A stretch of 62,409 nt of DNA from a bacterium (GTDB taxonomy: Bacteria; Cyanobacteriota; Vampirovibrionia; Gastranaerophilales; Gastranaerophilaceae). The DNA lies in contig JAGAXG010000030.1 in the NCBI GenBank assembly GCA_017941035.1, positions 1-62,409 on the forward strand, given 5' to 3'. Positions 17,262-26,269 of this stretch are shown here, piece by piece (positions within the stretch are counted from its first letter, which is position 1; each line of letters begins with the position of its first letter). The translations under genes were made by a program, and so were the position numbers. Under the pieces are notes generated by a model that was given only the letters and a program-made list of their open reading frames with translations, was not told the DNA's origin and did not search any database.

Positions 17262-17561
17262 TTAAACTGAAGCTTTAGATGATACTTCAAGAAACATTGT
17301 TCTTAGAATATTATCATTTAATCTTAATTGTCTCTTAAATTCAGCAATTTTTTCTGCCGGTAAAGATAATATTGTAGTTGTAAAATATCCGTCTCTAAAA
17401 TTTTGGATATCATAAGCCAATTTTTTTCTACCTGCTTTGTCAACAGATTCAACACTTCCGCCAAAATCTGCAATTACAGAGTTGATTTTTTCAACAACTT
17501 TATCAACTTCTTCAGCATCCAAATTTGGTTTGAAAATGCTCATTAATTCATATTTTTTCAT
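17262..17561 (-). CDS. rpsF: 30S ribosomal protein S6
   Basis: A 99-residue S6, partner of S18 in the 30S platform. It has the ferredoxin-like fold: YELMSIFKPNLD (strand 1), VVEKINSVIADFGG (helix), DKAGRKKLAYDIQNFRDGYF and FKRQLRLNDNILRTMFL. It is the first gene of the rpsF-ssb-rpsR operon, with AAAGGAGAA before the ATG. Confidence 0.97.
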   Translation of the reverse strand: MKKYELMSIFKPNLDAEEVDKVVEKINSVIADFGGSVESVDKAGRKKLAYDIQNFRDGYFTTTILSLPAEKIAEFKRQLRLNDNILRTMFLEVSSKASV

Positions 17562-17617
17562 TATTTTCTCCTTTTATCTTTGAGTATGCGCTAATCATAA
17601 CACAAAAAAATTTTTTA

Positions 17618-18442
17618 TTACAACATGTATTCCGCATTAAAACTGTATTGAGCAGGTCCTATTAAATATACATTCTCATTTCGATTGTCTGAAGAACCTT
17701 GCCATTCAACATTTACGACCCCGCCAGGAAGATTTACCTTTACAATATTTTCTGTTAAGTTATTTAAAACACAAGCAACAACAGAAGCACAAGCACCAGT
17801 TCCGCACGCCAGTGTTATTCCGCATCCTCTTTCATATACACTCATTTCTATTTCGCTTTCTGAAATAATTTTCACAAATTCTACATTTGTTTTTTCTGGG
17901 AAATATTGATGCTTTTCAAGTTTAGGGCCGTAAGTTTGCGCCATATTCATAGTATTTTCATCTGTAAAAATTACACAATGAGGATTTCCCATTGAAATAG
18001 GATTTATTACAAAATTGTCAATTTTACGTTCACCTTTAAACGGAATCCTTTCATCTTCTAATATCGGAGCTCCCATATTAACCTTTATCAGTTCGTTTTC
18101 AATAATTTGAGGTTTTATAATACCTGCACGTGTTTTAACAGCAAAAGATTTTTTATTAACTAAGCCTTTGTCATAAACGTAACGGGCAAAACATCTCATC
18201 CCATTGCCGCACATTTGAGCAGGAGTCCCGTCTGAATTGTAATACTCCCAAGCCAAATCAGCATCTTCTCCATCATAAGGGAAAGGTATTATAAGTCCGT
18301 CCGCACCAATCCCGAAGTGCCGATCACAAACCTTTGAAGAAAGAGATTCCAAACTCATTTTTGTTTTTTGAAATTCGTCATAGTCCATAAAAACAAAATC
18401 ATTTCCGCATCCATGCATTTTTGTTATTTTTATTAATGTCAT
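17618..18442 (-). CDS. dapF: Diaminopimelate epimerase
   Basis: A 274-residue two-base epimerase converting LL- to meso-diaminopimelate for lysine and peptidoglycan. The two catalytic cysteines are C78 in MCGNGMRC and C213 in LACGTGACAS; the N-terminal KMHGCGNDFVFMD motif is intact. AGAGGA precedes the ATG and a TATAAT lies further upstream, so it has its own promoter. Presence of DapF agrees with a Gram-negative type cell wall with meso-DAP. Confidence 0.96.
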   Translation of the reverse strand: MTLIKITKMHGCGNDFVFMDYDEFQKTKMSLESLSSKVCDRHFGIGADGLIIPFPYDGEDADLAWEYYNSDGTPAQMCGNGMRCFARYVYDKGLVNKKSFAVKTRAGIIKPQIIENELIKVNMGAPILEDERIPFKGERKIDNFVINPISMGNPHCVIFTDENTMNMAQTYGPKLEKHQYFPEKTNVEFVKIISESEIEMSVYERGCGITLACGTGACASVVACVLNNLTENIVKVNLPGGVVNVEWQGSSDNRNENVYLIGPAQYSFNAEYML

Positions 18443-18477
18443 AATAATCCTCTTTTTATAAGGATTATAACATAAAA

Positions 18478-19062
18478 CTAAGCTTTATAAGCAATACTTT
18501 GCGGAACAAATTGATACGCAGATAAATTTGCTTTTGCTTTTTCATTTTCTTCTTTTAATTTAGATGCACAAATTGAACCTATTTTATGTCCAACGGTAGA
18601 AGCTCCTATTGAACCGAAAACAAAAGTAATTCCGCGAACTACAGGTATCCATTTTTTGTTTATTGGAAGATGTTGAATATGTTTATCAAGATTTTTAGCC
18701 ATCCATCCTTCCATTGCAAACATGCCTGCAAGGTTACCTGATTCTGCAATTATAGCGGATTGTTTATCATCAGATTTAATGACATTGATACCACTTGAAA
18801 CAACAATTAAAGGATTGACATTCTCACTTGCGAATCTTACAACTTTTGAAACACCTTTAAAAACTTTGTCATCTTTCGCGACTTCATTAAACAAATTAAG
18901 CGCACTTTTAGCTCCCCTAGCGACCATATTATCATATTTTGCAATTTCTTTAAACAAACTGGCACCTTGCGCACCTGCAACAGCAGCTCGACCGTCTTCA
19001 CCATTTTGAGCTCGATTAAAGTTTCTTACACCAAATATCAATGTAGAAATTGCACTAAACAT
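18478..19062 (-). CDS. Hypothetical protein with hydrophobic segments
   Basis: A 194-residue protein that I do not recognise. It begins MFSAISTLIFGVRNF, is rich in Ala, Gly and Lys in the first half, and has moderately hydrophobic stretches at about 86-97 (VNPLIVVSSGIN) and 140-160 (VVRGITFVFGSIGASTVG). It may be peripheral or embedded in the membrane. GAAAGG precedes the ATG. Its general style (Gly/Ala/Lys-rich, few Cys, hydrophobic hairpins) resembles the membrane proteins at 46194-47746 and 60716, but I could not align it with them. Confidence 0.55.
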   Translation of the reverse strand: MFSAISTLIFGVRNFNRAQNGEDGRAAVAGAQGASLFKEIAKYDNMVARGAKSALNLFNEVAKDDKVFKGVSKVVRFASENVNPLIVVSSGINVIKSDDKQSAIIAESGNLAGMFAMEGWMAKNLDKHIQHLPINKKWIPVVRGITFVFGSIGASTVGHKIGSICASKLKEENEKAKANLSAYQFVPQSIAYKA

Positions 19063-19160
19063 TAATATTCAAAACCTTTCACACTACTACTTACATATAT
19101 ATAAAGTAATTTTTACTTTTAAAATTGCAAATAATAATAGATTTGTTACATTTGTTAAAA

Positions 19161-20147
19161 TTAATTATACAAAACTGTTTTAACAATTTTATCAGGAGGA
19201 ATTTTCAAACAATTTAAATCATTACATGACGTATTTCTACGAGCCCACAAACAAGGCTTTAATGGACAATTGTCATTTGCTTTGATAGCGGTAACATTCT
19301 CAGATTGAGGAATTAACACTTTATCATCCGTCGGTCCGAAAATTACATACGTTCTAACTCCTAAAGATACTGATATATGTAATGGTGCGGAATCAGAACA
19401 TAAGAATTTTTCTGATGATGAAATTAGTTCTCCCAAATCTTTCAAATTTTTTGTAGAACCATATAAATTTTCAAAATTATGAGTTCTTACATTTTTTAAA
19501 ATTTCATCTATACATTCTTTGTCATCAGGTCCGCCTGTTAACATAACTTTTTTACCTTCTGCCACAAATAAATCTATCGCTTTTGCCCAAATATCCGGAG
19601 AAACTGTTTTTATGCATCCTTTTTGAATGCTCATTTTACTGACTCCAGGGTGAATCAATATAGAATTTGAAATAACTTCACGTCTTTTAATATTAATTTG
19701 GGGAAGATCAGTATTATAATTTGTAATATCACGAATTAAATCATGGTACATTTTACAAGCGTACTGATTTTTGTTTAAAGGAACAGCATAGGTCAAAAGT
19801 TTTTGGCTCAACTTACCGGTATTATAACCACATCTGACTTTTATACCGGTTAAAAACAATAAAATAGAGATTAATTTATTCCCGCCAGAAGATACTACAA
19901 TATCAAAATCACCTTGACGCGCTGCTAAAAGTAATTTTAACATTTCAAAATACTTATTTTTATTTTTTAAGTCAATAAAAATTAACTGATTAATTACATC
20001 AGTTAAATCAACAATCCCTTTACTTCTTGGTTCAAGAGCCAAAGTAATTTCAGACTCAGGGAATTGTTTTTTTAAAGAAATTAAAGTAGGCAGGAAAAAT
20101 ATTTCGTCCCCTATTCCGCCAAAATTTATCGCAAGTATTCTTTTCAT
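19161..20147 (-). CDS. Glycosyltransferase family 9 (heptosyltransferase-like)
   Basis: A 328-residue GT-B enzyme of the ADP-heptose:LPS heptosyltransferase type. Visible: KRILAINFGGIGDEIFFLPTL (N-terminal GGIGD loop, near 8-12), ILIHPGVS, KKVMLTGGPDDKE (nucleotide site) and SSEKFLCSDSAPLHISVSLGVRTYVIFGPTD, the conserved C-terminal block. It probably adds heptose or another sugar to lipopolysaccharide core or an envelope glycan; acceptor unknown. An in-frame TTG lies 6 codons upstream, but the ATG at 20145-20147 fits the family and sits 6 nt after TATAAT, without SD. Confidence 0.88.
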   Translation of the reverse strand: MKRILAINFGGIGDEIFFLPTLISLKKQFPESEITLALEPRSKGIVDLTDVINQLIFIDLKNKNKYFEMLKLLLAARQGDFDIVVSSGGNKLISILLFLTGIKVRCGYNTGKLSQKLLTYAVPLNKNQYACKMYHDLIRDITNYNTDLPQINIKRREVISNSILIHPGVSKMSIQKGCIKTVSPDIWAKAIDLFVAEGKKVMLTGGPDDKECIDEILKNVRTHNFENLYGSTKNLKDLGELISSSEKFLCSDSAPLHISVSLGVRTYVIFGPTDDKVLIPQSENVTAIKANDNCPLKPCLWARRNTSCNDLNCLKIPPDKIVKTVLYN

Positions 20148-20153
20148 AGTTTT

Positions 20154-20159
20154 ATTATA
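20154..20159 (-). promoter_or_regulatory. -10 box exactly 6 nt before GT9 gene ATG
   Basis: TATAAT on the minus strand, six bases from the ATG and no Shine-Dalgarno sequence: leaderless geometry. Confidence 0.5.
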
Positions 20160-20303
20160 ACTCAAAAGCTTTTGATAGCATGATTTTTATAATTACACTA
20201 CATGTATTAGAAAAACTTTAACTTTTTCACACTCTTTTCATCTTTTTAAATGATGTTAATAATTCCCGATAATATAAAATAAAAATGTAAGAAGGACGGG
20301 TTG

Positions 20304-21128
20304 ATGGAACAGGAATTTAATTTCTCTTCATACAGCAATATAAAAAGACTTTCGGAGGACGAAATAACAGATTTGTGGAACAAATATTTATCCGATAAAT
20401 CTGACAAAGAATACCGAGATAGAATTATTGTTCAATACATTTATCTTGTAAGATATATTGTAGGACGTGTAAAAGGGTCATTACCGGATACTATTTCTAT
20501 TGAAGATATCGCAGGATATGGTGTTGAAGGCTTAATAAACGCTGTAGAACGCTTTTCACCGCAAAAAAATTCCAGATTCGAAACTTATGCACTTATAAGA
20601 ATTCGCGGTTCAATTTTAGATAAAATCCGTTCTCAAGATTTCTTACCAAGAAGCGTAAGAAAGAAAATAAAAGACGTCAAACATGCTATCGAAGTTCTCA
20701 AACAAAAATTCGGGCGAATGCCTACTACTGAAGAAATAGCTTCATATCTTGATATTGAACCGACAAAAGTTGTTCAAATAATGTCAGAAGATGTCACTAT
20801 TACATCAATATACGAAAAACGCGGAACTTCCGATGAAAGCATGGAAATAATTGACACAATAGAAGATACAAATAAATTAACTCCTCACGAAATAGCAGAG
20901 GAAAATAATGTTAAAACAGACTTGCAGAGGGCGCTTATGAGATTACCAGAAAGAGAAAGAGTTTTGATGGTGCTTTACTATCAAGAGAATATGACAATGA
21001 AAGAAATAGGACAAACCTTAAACATGTCTGAATCAAGAGTTTGTCAGCTTCATGCTCAAGGGCTTATGAAACTTAAAAATATACTTAATGAAAATCGTTC
21101 TTCTCGAATGCAAAAGTCTATTGTTTAA
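20304..21128 (+). CDS. RNA polymerase sigma factor, FliA/WhiG family
   Basis: A 274-residue group 3 sigma factor. Region 2 is at about 40-115 ([59 protein letters not shown]-like), region 3 at 120-165 ([16 protein letters not shown]) and region 4 at 210-262 ([37 protein letters not shown]). The [20 protein letters not shown] block is typical for FliA/sigma-28. No flagellar gene or anti-sigma factor lies near it, so it may serve pili, envelope or stress genes. AAGGA supports the ATG at 20304; a TTG one codon earlier is less likely. Confidence 0.92.
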   Translation: [274 protein letters not shown]

Positions 21129-22339
21129 GGTTTAATTATTGAAAGAACATATTTTTCATCATCAAAATATTTTTTTGCACAATTTAAAATATCTTCAGCC
21201 GTGACAGATTGAACCAGTGCTTTTATATTTTCGGAATAATTAAATCCCAATCCTAAAACATCATACTTGGCAAAGGCACATGCTTGCTGAATATTTGTTT
21301 CTTCTAAAAATTCATATTTTCCTATAATATTTGTTTTTGCATTCTCAAGTTCTTCGTCTGAAACAAAAGAGGTCTTTATTTTTTCTATTTCCTCATCAAA
21401 ACCTTTTAATGAAACTTCAATATTTTTTGGTTCTGTTGCAATATAAATCATAAAATTCCCTGCCAGTTTATAAGTTTCGTAAGAACTTCTTACAACGTAA
21501 GCTAAACCTCTTTTATCACGAAGTTCTAAAAACAATCTTGAAGATAAACCGCAAGCTCCGAGAATTATATTCAAAAGAACAATTGCAGGATAATCAGGTT
21601 CACCGTATGTTGGAACAAGCCACCCTTTTATAATATGAGCTTGATTTAAATCAGACTTTATATTTTCAACTATCTTTGTTTCATTTAACACTGGATGTTT
21701 GATAAGTAAATTATTATTTGTCGCAAGCGGTAACCTGCCGACAGTTTCTTGAATTTGAGGGAGTATATCTTCAAGTTCAAGGGTTCCGACAATTGCAAGA
21801 CTTTTTTTACTGTTATTTAGAATATATTTGTATGCTTCAACGACATCTTCTTTTGTAATATTTGAAAGATTTTCCAAAATTTTAACAACAGTATTTCCAT
21901 AAGGATGATCTTCAAACATTTTTCTATAATACGCATCCATAGCTCTTGCTCTCGGAGAATCAAGTTCTGCGGAAATTTCACCTGCCAATTTGATTTTTTC
22001 TTTTTCAAATTCCTCAAAAGTAGAATTTTTTAGAATATCATCCATTAATTCTAGTGCTTTTGAAAAATCTTCATTTAAGCAAACAAATTTTATTCTCAAA
22101 TAATTAGGAAATAATTCACTAGAGAAATCTATTGCTAATTTTTCAAATTCATTGGCAAGTTGTTCAGAATTATATTTTTTCGTTCCTTGTAATAAAAGCC
22201 TAGCCATTAACGAATAGATTCCTGCACCTTTTTCAGGCTGATTTATTGAAAAATTTAAACACAATGCCATTCTTGGAGTATTTTTATTTTTCTTATATAT
22301 ATAATCAACATTATTATTTAGCTTTGAAATTTTTACCAT
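21125..22339 (-). CDS. M16-family protein without zinc motif (degenerate peptidase)
   Basis: A 404-residue cytoplasmic protein with the two-lobe M16 unit: strand-helix start, EISAELDSPRARAMDAYYRKMFEDHPYGN, and SSRLFLELRDKRGLAYVVRSSYE near 260-285. Where active members have HxxEH, this one reads GIYSLMARLLLQGTKKY, so zinc binding is lost. Such proteins act as partners of an active subunit, as in mitochondrial processing peptidase or ymxG/ymfF-like pairs. The active two-domain M16 at 248 is not linked and is exported, so it is not an obvious partner. Its end overlaps the sigma factor gene by 4 bases (convergent). Confidence 0.8.
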   Translation of the reverse strand: MVKISKLNNNVDYIYKKNKNTPRMALCLNFSINQPEKGAGIYSLMARLLLQGTKKYNSEQLANEFEKLAIDFSSELFPNYLRIKFVCLNEDFSKALELMDDILKNSTFEEFEKEKIKLAGEISAELDSPRARAMDAYYRKMFEDHPYGNTVVKILENLSNITKEDVVEAYKYILNNSKKSLAIVGTLELEDILPQIQETVGRLPLATNNNLLIKHPVLNETKIVENIKSDLNQAHIIKGWLVPTYGEPDYPAIVLLNIILGACGLSSRLFLELRDKRGLAYVVRSSYETYKLAGNFMIYIATEPKNIEVSLKGFDEEIEKIKTSFVSDEELENAKTNIIGKYEFLEETNIQQACAFAKYDVLGLGFNYSENIKALVQSVTAEDILNCAKKYFDDEKYVLSIIKP

Positions 22340-22421
22340 AATTAAGTATATCCCTCTTTTAAAAGAATTCTATCACACGAAAATATAAAAAACAAACATC
22401 CAATATATAAAATTTAAAACA

Positions 22422-23531
22422 CTAGAAAAGTTCTTTTGTTTTTATACGTATTTCATTATCAATTTCAAAAATTTCATCTATTGAAGGATTTTGAATTATA
22501 TTATGTGACTCCATCATTTTTGAAATTACTTCATAAATATCATAAAGTTTTATTACTCCACGCAAAAATGCGAATACAGCTTCTTCATTTGCACTATTAA
22601 AACAAACAGTAGCGCTCCCGCCAAGTTTTCCTGCCTCATAAGCCATTTTTAATCCTAAAAACTTGTTCAAATCAGGTTTTTCAAAATCCAATCTCGCGAT
22701 TTCTGAAAAACTAAAACTTTTTGATTTTATTCCTTCGAATCTTTCTGGATAAGAAATAGCATATTGAATAGGGATATGCATACTCGGAAGTCCGATTTGA
22801 GCTATAACACTTCCATCTTTATACTCAATAGCGGAATGAACAATACTTTGGGGATGTACAACCACTTCTATATCGTCATAATCCATACCAAAAAGATGAT
22901 GAGCTTCAATAACTTCAAGTCCTTTATTTACAAGAGTTGCGCTATCAATAGTAATTTTTTTACCCATTTTCCATTTCGGATGCATTAAGGCCTGCTCAAT
23001 GGTAGAATTTTTCATATCTTCAACTGTTTTCCTCAGAAAAGGGCCACCACTTGCTGTTATAATAAGTTTATCAACTTTTGAAATATCTTTTATACATTGA
23101 TGCAGCGCACAATGTTCACTATCAACAGGAATAATATTCACACCGGAATTCTTGGCTTTTTTCATGACAATATCTCCTGCCATAACAAGAGTTTCTTTAT
23201 TCGCAAGAGCAATATCAATTCCATTTTCAATCGCAGTAAGTGTAGGCCGCAATCCGGTCTTTCCGGATACAGCAACTAATATTATATCATTTTCTTTATC
23301 GGAACAGATTTCATTTATATCATTTATTGTTTTAAAACCGGGAATTTTCCCTTTTATACAACATACATATTTTGGCTTAAATTTTTCAGCTTGTTTTTGC
23401 AATAGCTCAGTATTATTTCCGCCAGCCAACGCAATTATTTCAAACTTATCCTGAAGTTTTTCAATAACTTCAAGAGCTTGCGTCCCGATTGAACCTGTTG
23501 AACCTAATATACTTATTCTACGTTTTACCAT
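22422..23531 (-). CDS. dxr: 1-deoxy-D-xylulose-5-phosphate reductoisomerase
   Basis: A 369-residue enzyme of the MEP isoprenoid pathway, forming 2-C-methyl-D-erythritol-4-phosphate with NADPH. Motifs: GSTGSIGTQALEVI at the N-terminus (NADPH site), ANKETLVMAG, VDSEHCALHQC (metal and substrate), TASGGPF, and WKMGKKITIDSATLVNKGLEVIEAHHLF. It begins only 2 nt after the stop of the histidine kinase gene, and no SD is seen, so it is probably expressed by read-through from that gene. Confidence 0.96.
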   Translation of the reverse strand: MVKRRISILGSTGSIGTQALEVIEKLQDKFEIIALAGGNNTELLQKQAEKFKPKYVCCIKGKIPGFKTINDINEICSDKENDIILVAVSGKTGLRPTLTAIENGIDIALANKETLVMAGDIVMKKAKNSGVNIIPVDSEHCALHQCIKDISKVDKLIITASGGPFLRKTVEDMKNSTIEQALMHPKWKMGKKITIDSATLVNKGLEVIEAHHLFGMDYDDIEVVVHPQSIVHSAIEYKDGSVIAQIGLPSMHIPIQYAISYPERFEGIKSKSFSFSEIARLDFEKPDLNKFLGLKMAYEAGKLGGSATVCFNSANEEAVFAFLRGVIKLYDIYEVISKMMESHNIIQNPSIDEIFEIDNEIRIKTKELF

Positions 23532-23533
23532 AA

Positions 23534-25240
23534 TTATATCAATTCTTTTTGTATTGTTTTACACTCTGTATTCTCAGCACATACAGGAATTGCGAATTTA
23601 AAGCTAGACCCCTTTTCTTCTTCACTGTCACACCATATTGCACCTTTATGCGCTTTAATTAATTGTTTTGCAATTGGTAAACCTAACCCTGTTCCACCAA
23701 CTTTACGAGTAAGCGAATTCTCTATTTGAGTAAATTTATCAAAAGCTTTAGTAATATTTTCCTTTTTCATACCTATTCCTTCATCCGTAACGCTTACTAT
23801 AACATAATTTCCATTCAAAGATTTTAATTCGTCTTTGAAATATGGATTATCCTCTATTTCATTTGCATTCTTTAACTCTGATTTTATGGTGATACTTTTA
23901 CCGTTAGGGGTAAATTTTATTGCATTTGAAACAAGATTTGTAAGGATTTGTTCAAGTCTTTGAGAATCAGCATATATATCAGGAAGATTATCCTGTTCAT
24001 ATGCATTAAAATTAATTTCATGTTCCTTTGCTACACAGTCAAAATTATTTTTAACATTATCAATAACAGTATGAATATTCATTATTTTATAATTGAAATC
24101 CATTTTACCGGCTTCAATTTTATTTATGTCAAGTATATCATTAATAATACTTGTAAGATTATTTACATTCCTTTTAGCCATATTAATAAAATTTGAAGCA
24201 GTTTCGGACAAATCACCACATCGTCCGCTTGATAAAATAGAAAGAGCGTTTTTTATAGGTGTTAAAGGAGTTCTCAATTCGTGAGAAACTATTGATATAA
24301 AATCAGATTTAATTTGTTCAAGTTTTTCTAGTTCTCTATTTTTTTCAATAATTTCTTTATATAAACCTGCACTTTTTAAAGGCAAAGAAACTTGCCTAAC
24401 TATAGTTTGAAAATATGCAGCATCATCACTGGTAAAAGGCTTTTCCCTAAATATCTCTATACATCCGAAGAATTGATCCCCTAAATCAATTGGAGCAAAC
24501 ATATTATCATATTGAAAAATTGAAAATGTGAATTTTTCATTCGGATTTTTCACAATTTTAATTACTTTAAGATTGATATCATCAATTTCAAAAGGTATTT
24601 TTTTATTATCAAAGAGAGATTTATAATTTAAAATAGCTCTTAATTTTAAAGCATTTATGAGTTCTTCAGATACATCATATAAAGAATTTATAATTAAAAC
24701 CGGTTCATTTTCGAACCCAAAAGAAATCGTACAGGTCAAATCAAAACTCAAGGATTTATCAAGACCTTCCGTCATATATGTCAATAATTTTTTAATATCC
24801 AGAGTCCCTGCGAATTGAGAACTTGTATTATATAAAACATTTAGTCTGTATAAACTTTCTGCCATATCACTATTTCTTACAGAAAGTTTATCGAGAAGAG
24901 ATTTCGTTCTAATATTAGCTTCTAAAATAGATATTACTAAATTATCAGACATTGTATTTAAAATAAATCCATTTACTAATTTTTCAATATTTTTTCCAAT
25001 TTTATCAGAAGTTATCAGCAATATTCTTACATTTTCAAGTTTCGCTCTAATTTTTTTTATTATTAGAGCAATATCAAAAAACTGAACATCTTCATCTATT
25101 AAAATAATATCTGGCGCATCTGCTTCAACATTATCGAATAATGCAGACTCTGTAAAGCACGCGGCAAAATTATAATATTTACACAAATGTTTGTATTTAT
25201 TTGTTAATTCGTTACTATCTGATACCAATAATATCCCCAT
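23534..25240 (-). CDS. Soluble hybrid: receiver-like + GAF + histidine kinase
   Basis: A 568-residue protein without transmembrane segments. Residues 1-125 look like a response-regulator receiver (MGILLVSDSN, IILIDED with D49 as phospho-acceptor candidate). A GAF-like sensor spans about 140-290. HisKA has H320 in SHELRTPLTPIK, and HATPase_c has N439 (NLVSNAIKF), DEGIG near 486 and GTGLGL near 516. It should autophosphorylate in response to a cytoplasmic signal. The reversed order (receiver first) is found in cyanobacterial-type hybrids. A TAAAAT lies 6 nt before the ATG. It shares an operon with dxr (2-nt gap); no partner regulator is next to it. Confidence 0.87.
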   Translation of the reverse strand: MGILLVSDSNELTNKYKHLCKYYNFAACFTESALFDNVEADAPDIILIDEDVQFFDIALIIKKIRAKLENVRILLITSDKIGKNIEKLVNGFILNTMSDNLVISILEANIRTKSLLDKLSVRNSDMAESLYRLNVLYNTSSQFAGTLDIKKLLTYMTEGLDKSLSFDLTCTISFGFENEPVLIINSLYDVSEELINALKLRAILNYKSLFDNKKIPFEIDDINLKVIKIVKNPNEKFTFSIFQYDNMFAPIDLGDQFFGCIEIFREKPFTSDDAAYFQTIVRQVSLPLKSAGLYKEIIEKNRELEKLEQIKSDFISIVSHELRTPLTPIKNALSILSSGRCGDLSETASNFINMAKRNVNNLTSIINDILDINKIEAGKMDFNYKIMNIHTVIDNVKNNFDCVAKEHEINFNAYEQDNLPDIYADSQRLEQILTNLVSNAIKFTPNGKSITIKSELKNANEIEDNPYFKDELKSLNGNYVIVSVTDEGIGMKKENITKAFDKFTQIENSLTRKVGGTGLGLPIAKQLIKAHKGAIWCDSEEEKGSSFKFAIPVCAENTECKTIQKELI

Positions 25241-25539
25241 ATTTATATTTTAGAATAGTCATTAATTTTGGCAAGTAAGTAAAATTATTTAAAAATTTTT
25301 TCAATTTTAAATTAGAAATTTTATAGTTTTTAATAGTAAAAAAAGCTTCCTCTCTGAATTTCACCATTTGGGTATCTACTAAATAGTATATACATTTTTC
25401 CCGACTTTTCTTTTTTTTTAAAGTAGTTATACTAAGAAAGTAATCGGTTAAGGCTCACGCTCGGAGGCAAAAAAAGTCTCTAAAGATTAAAAATCTTTTG
25501 AAAGTAAAGTTGTTTATCGATTAAAAGGGAAGGTTTTCT
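25241..25539 (+). other. Intergenic leader upstream of the phage-derived module
   Basis: This A/T-rich gap holds a candidate -10 TATACT at 25428-25433, a GGAGG (25463-25467) that has no start codon at proper distance, and a small hairpin, AAAGATT-AAA-AATCTTT, at 25482-25498. If transcription starts near 25440, the gene at 25540 has a leader of about 100 nt. I cannot match the leader to a known riboswitch class. Confidence 0.35.
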
Positions 25540-25902
25540 ATGGGATATATTCATTGCTGTGGAGGGCTTCGAAAAACTAAAAGTTTTGTATTGGCTCCTT
25601 CAGAGAACTTTATTATGTGCGAAATTGATTATCTCGGGAAATGTCCAATTTGCGGGCATACTGTAGTTCAACTTACAAGAATTGATGAGAAAAATGAAAT
25701 TACGTCCATAAGATACACTAATAAACAAGCTCGAAAATTTTTTGAGAAATTAAAACCAAAAATATTATACGAAAGAAAATACTATGATTACTCAAAAATA
25801 TATAAAGGGACTTTTTATCTTTATTATAACGAGTTCGGTATAAAAAAAAGATGCTACTCAAATATTTCTAACCTGAAAATTGGATTAAAAACTAATTTAT
25901 AA
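25540..25902 (+). CDS. Zinc-ribbon protein, probably phage-related
   Basis: A 120-residue basic protein. Cysteines at the N-terminus (HCCGG) and a CPICGH knuckle near residue 38 suggest a treble-clef or zinc-ribbon fold, as seen in small phage regulators. The second half is Lys/Tyr-rich (KFFEKLKPKILYERKYYDYSKIYKG) and could bind nucleic acid. GGAAGG precedes the ATG. It opens the phage-derived block and has its own terminator at 25943, so it is transcribed apart from the capsid operon; a role as regulator of the block is possible but unproven. Confidence 0.55.
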   Translation: MGYIHCCGGLRKTKSFVLAPSENFIMCEIDYLGKCPICGHTVVQLTRIDEKNEITSIRYTNKQARKFFEKLKPKILYERKYYDYSKIYKGTFYLYYNEFGIKKRCYSNISNLKIGLKTNL

Positions 25903-25942
25903 ACCCCTATCATCATACATTCATTCCATTTACTCTATGTCT

Positions 25943-25969
25943 ATAAGGGGCTATGCCCCTTTTTATTTT
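25943..25969 (+). terminator. Terminator after zinc-ribbon gene
   Basis: Stem AAGGGG / CCCCTT with loop CTATG, followed by TTTATTTT. Confidence 0.75.
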
Positions 25970-26044
25970 GAATGGAAATATTATTAAACGAAATAAATTT
26001 TATTGATTTAATATACAATCAACAAATTAGAATCAGAGGGAAGC

Positions 26045-26269
26045 ATGAAGTTATCACCTAAAGAACAAGATGTGTTAACTCTCATTGCATGCGGATTTAC
26101 AGATAAAGAAATTGGAATTAAGTTAAAAATTTCAAAAGGTACGGTACATACACACGTAGAAAATATATTTGATAAATTACGTGCAAAAACAAGAGGACAC
26201 GCGGTAAGTTTATATATCAATCTAAATCCAAAATGGAAAAGAGAAGAAAGGTATTTAAAAACTGTATGA
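26045..26269 (+). CDS. LuxR/GerE-type HTH regulator, stand-alone
   Basis: A 74-residue protein consisting of a GerE-type HTH: LSPKEQDVLTLIACGFTDKEIGIKLKISKGTVHTHVENIFDKLRAKTRGHAV. All family landmarks are present (L-x-x-x-E-x-x-V/L at the start, G-x-x-x-K-E-I, the T-V-x-x-H-x-x-x-I recognition helix). It has no receiver or ligand domain. GAGGG precedes the ATG. Its stop overlaps the amidase start (ATGA), so it heads the capsid/packaging operon and may switch it on. A phage terminase-type HTH is an alternative, but the GerE signature is clear. Confidence 0.82.
   Translation: MKLSPKEQDVLTLIACGFTDKEIGIKLKISKGTVHTHVENIFDKLRAKTRGHAVSLYINLNPKWKREERYLKTV

Noticed and set aside
25241-25539. Sigma-28-type promoter or known riboswitch
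   Set aside because: TAAAGT-like strings are present, but no CGATAA-type -10 at proper distance; leader does not match a riboswitch core that I know.
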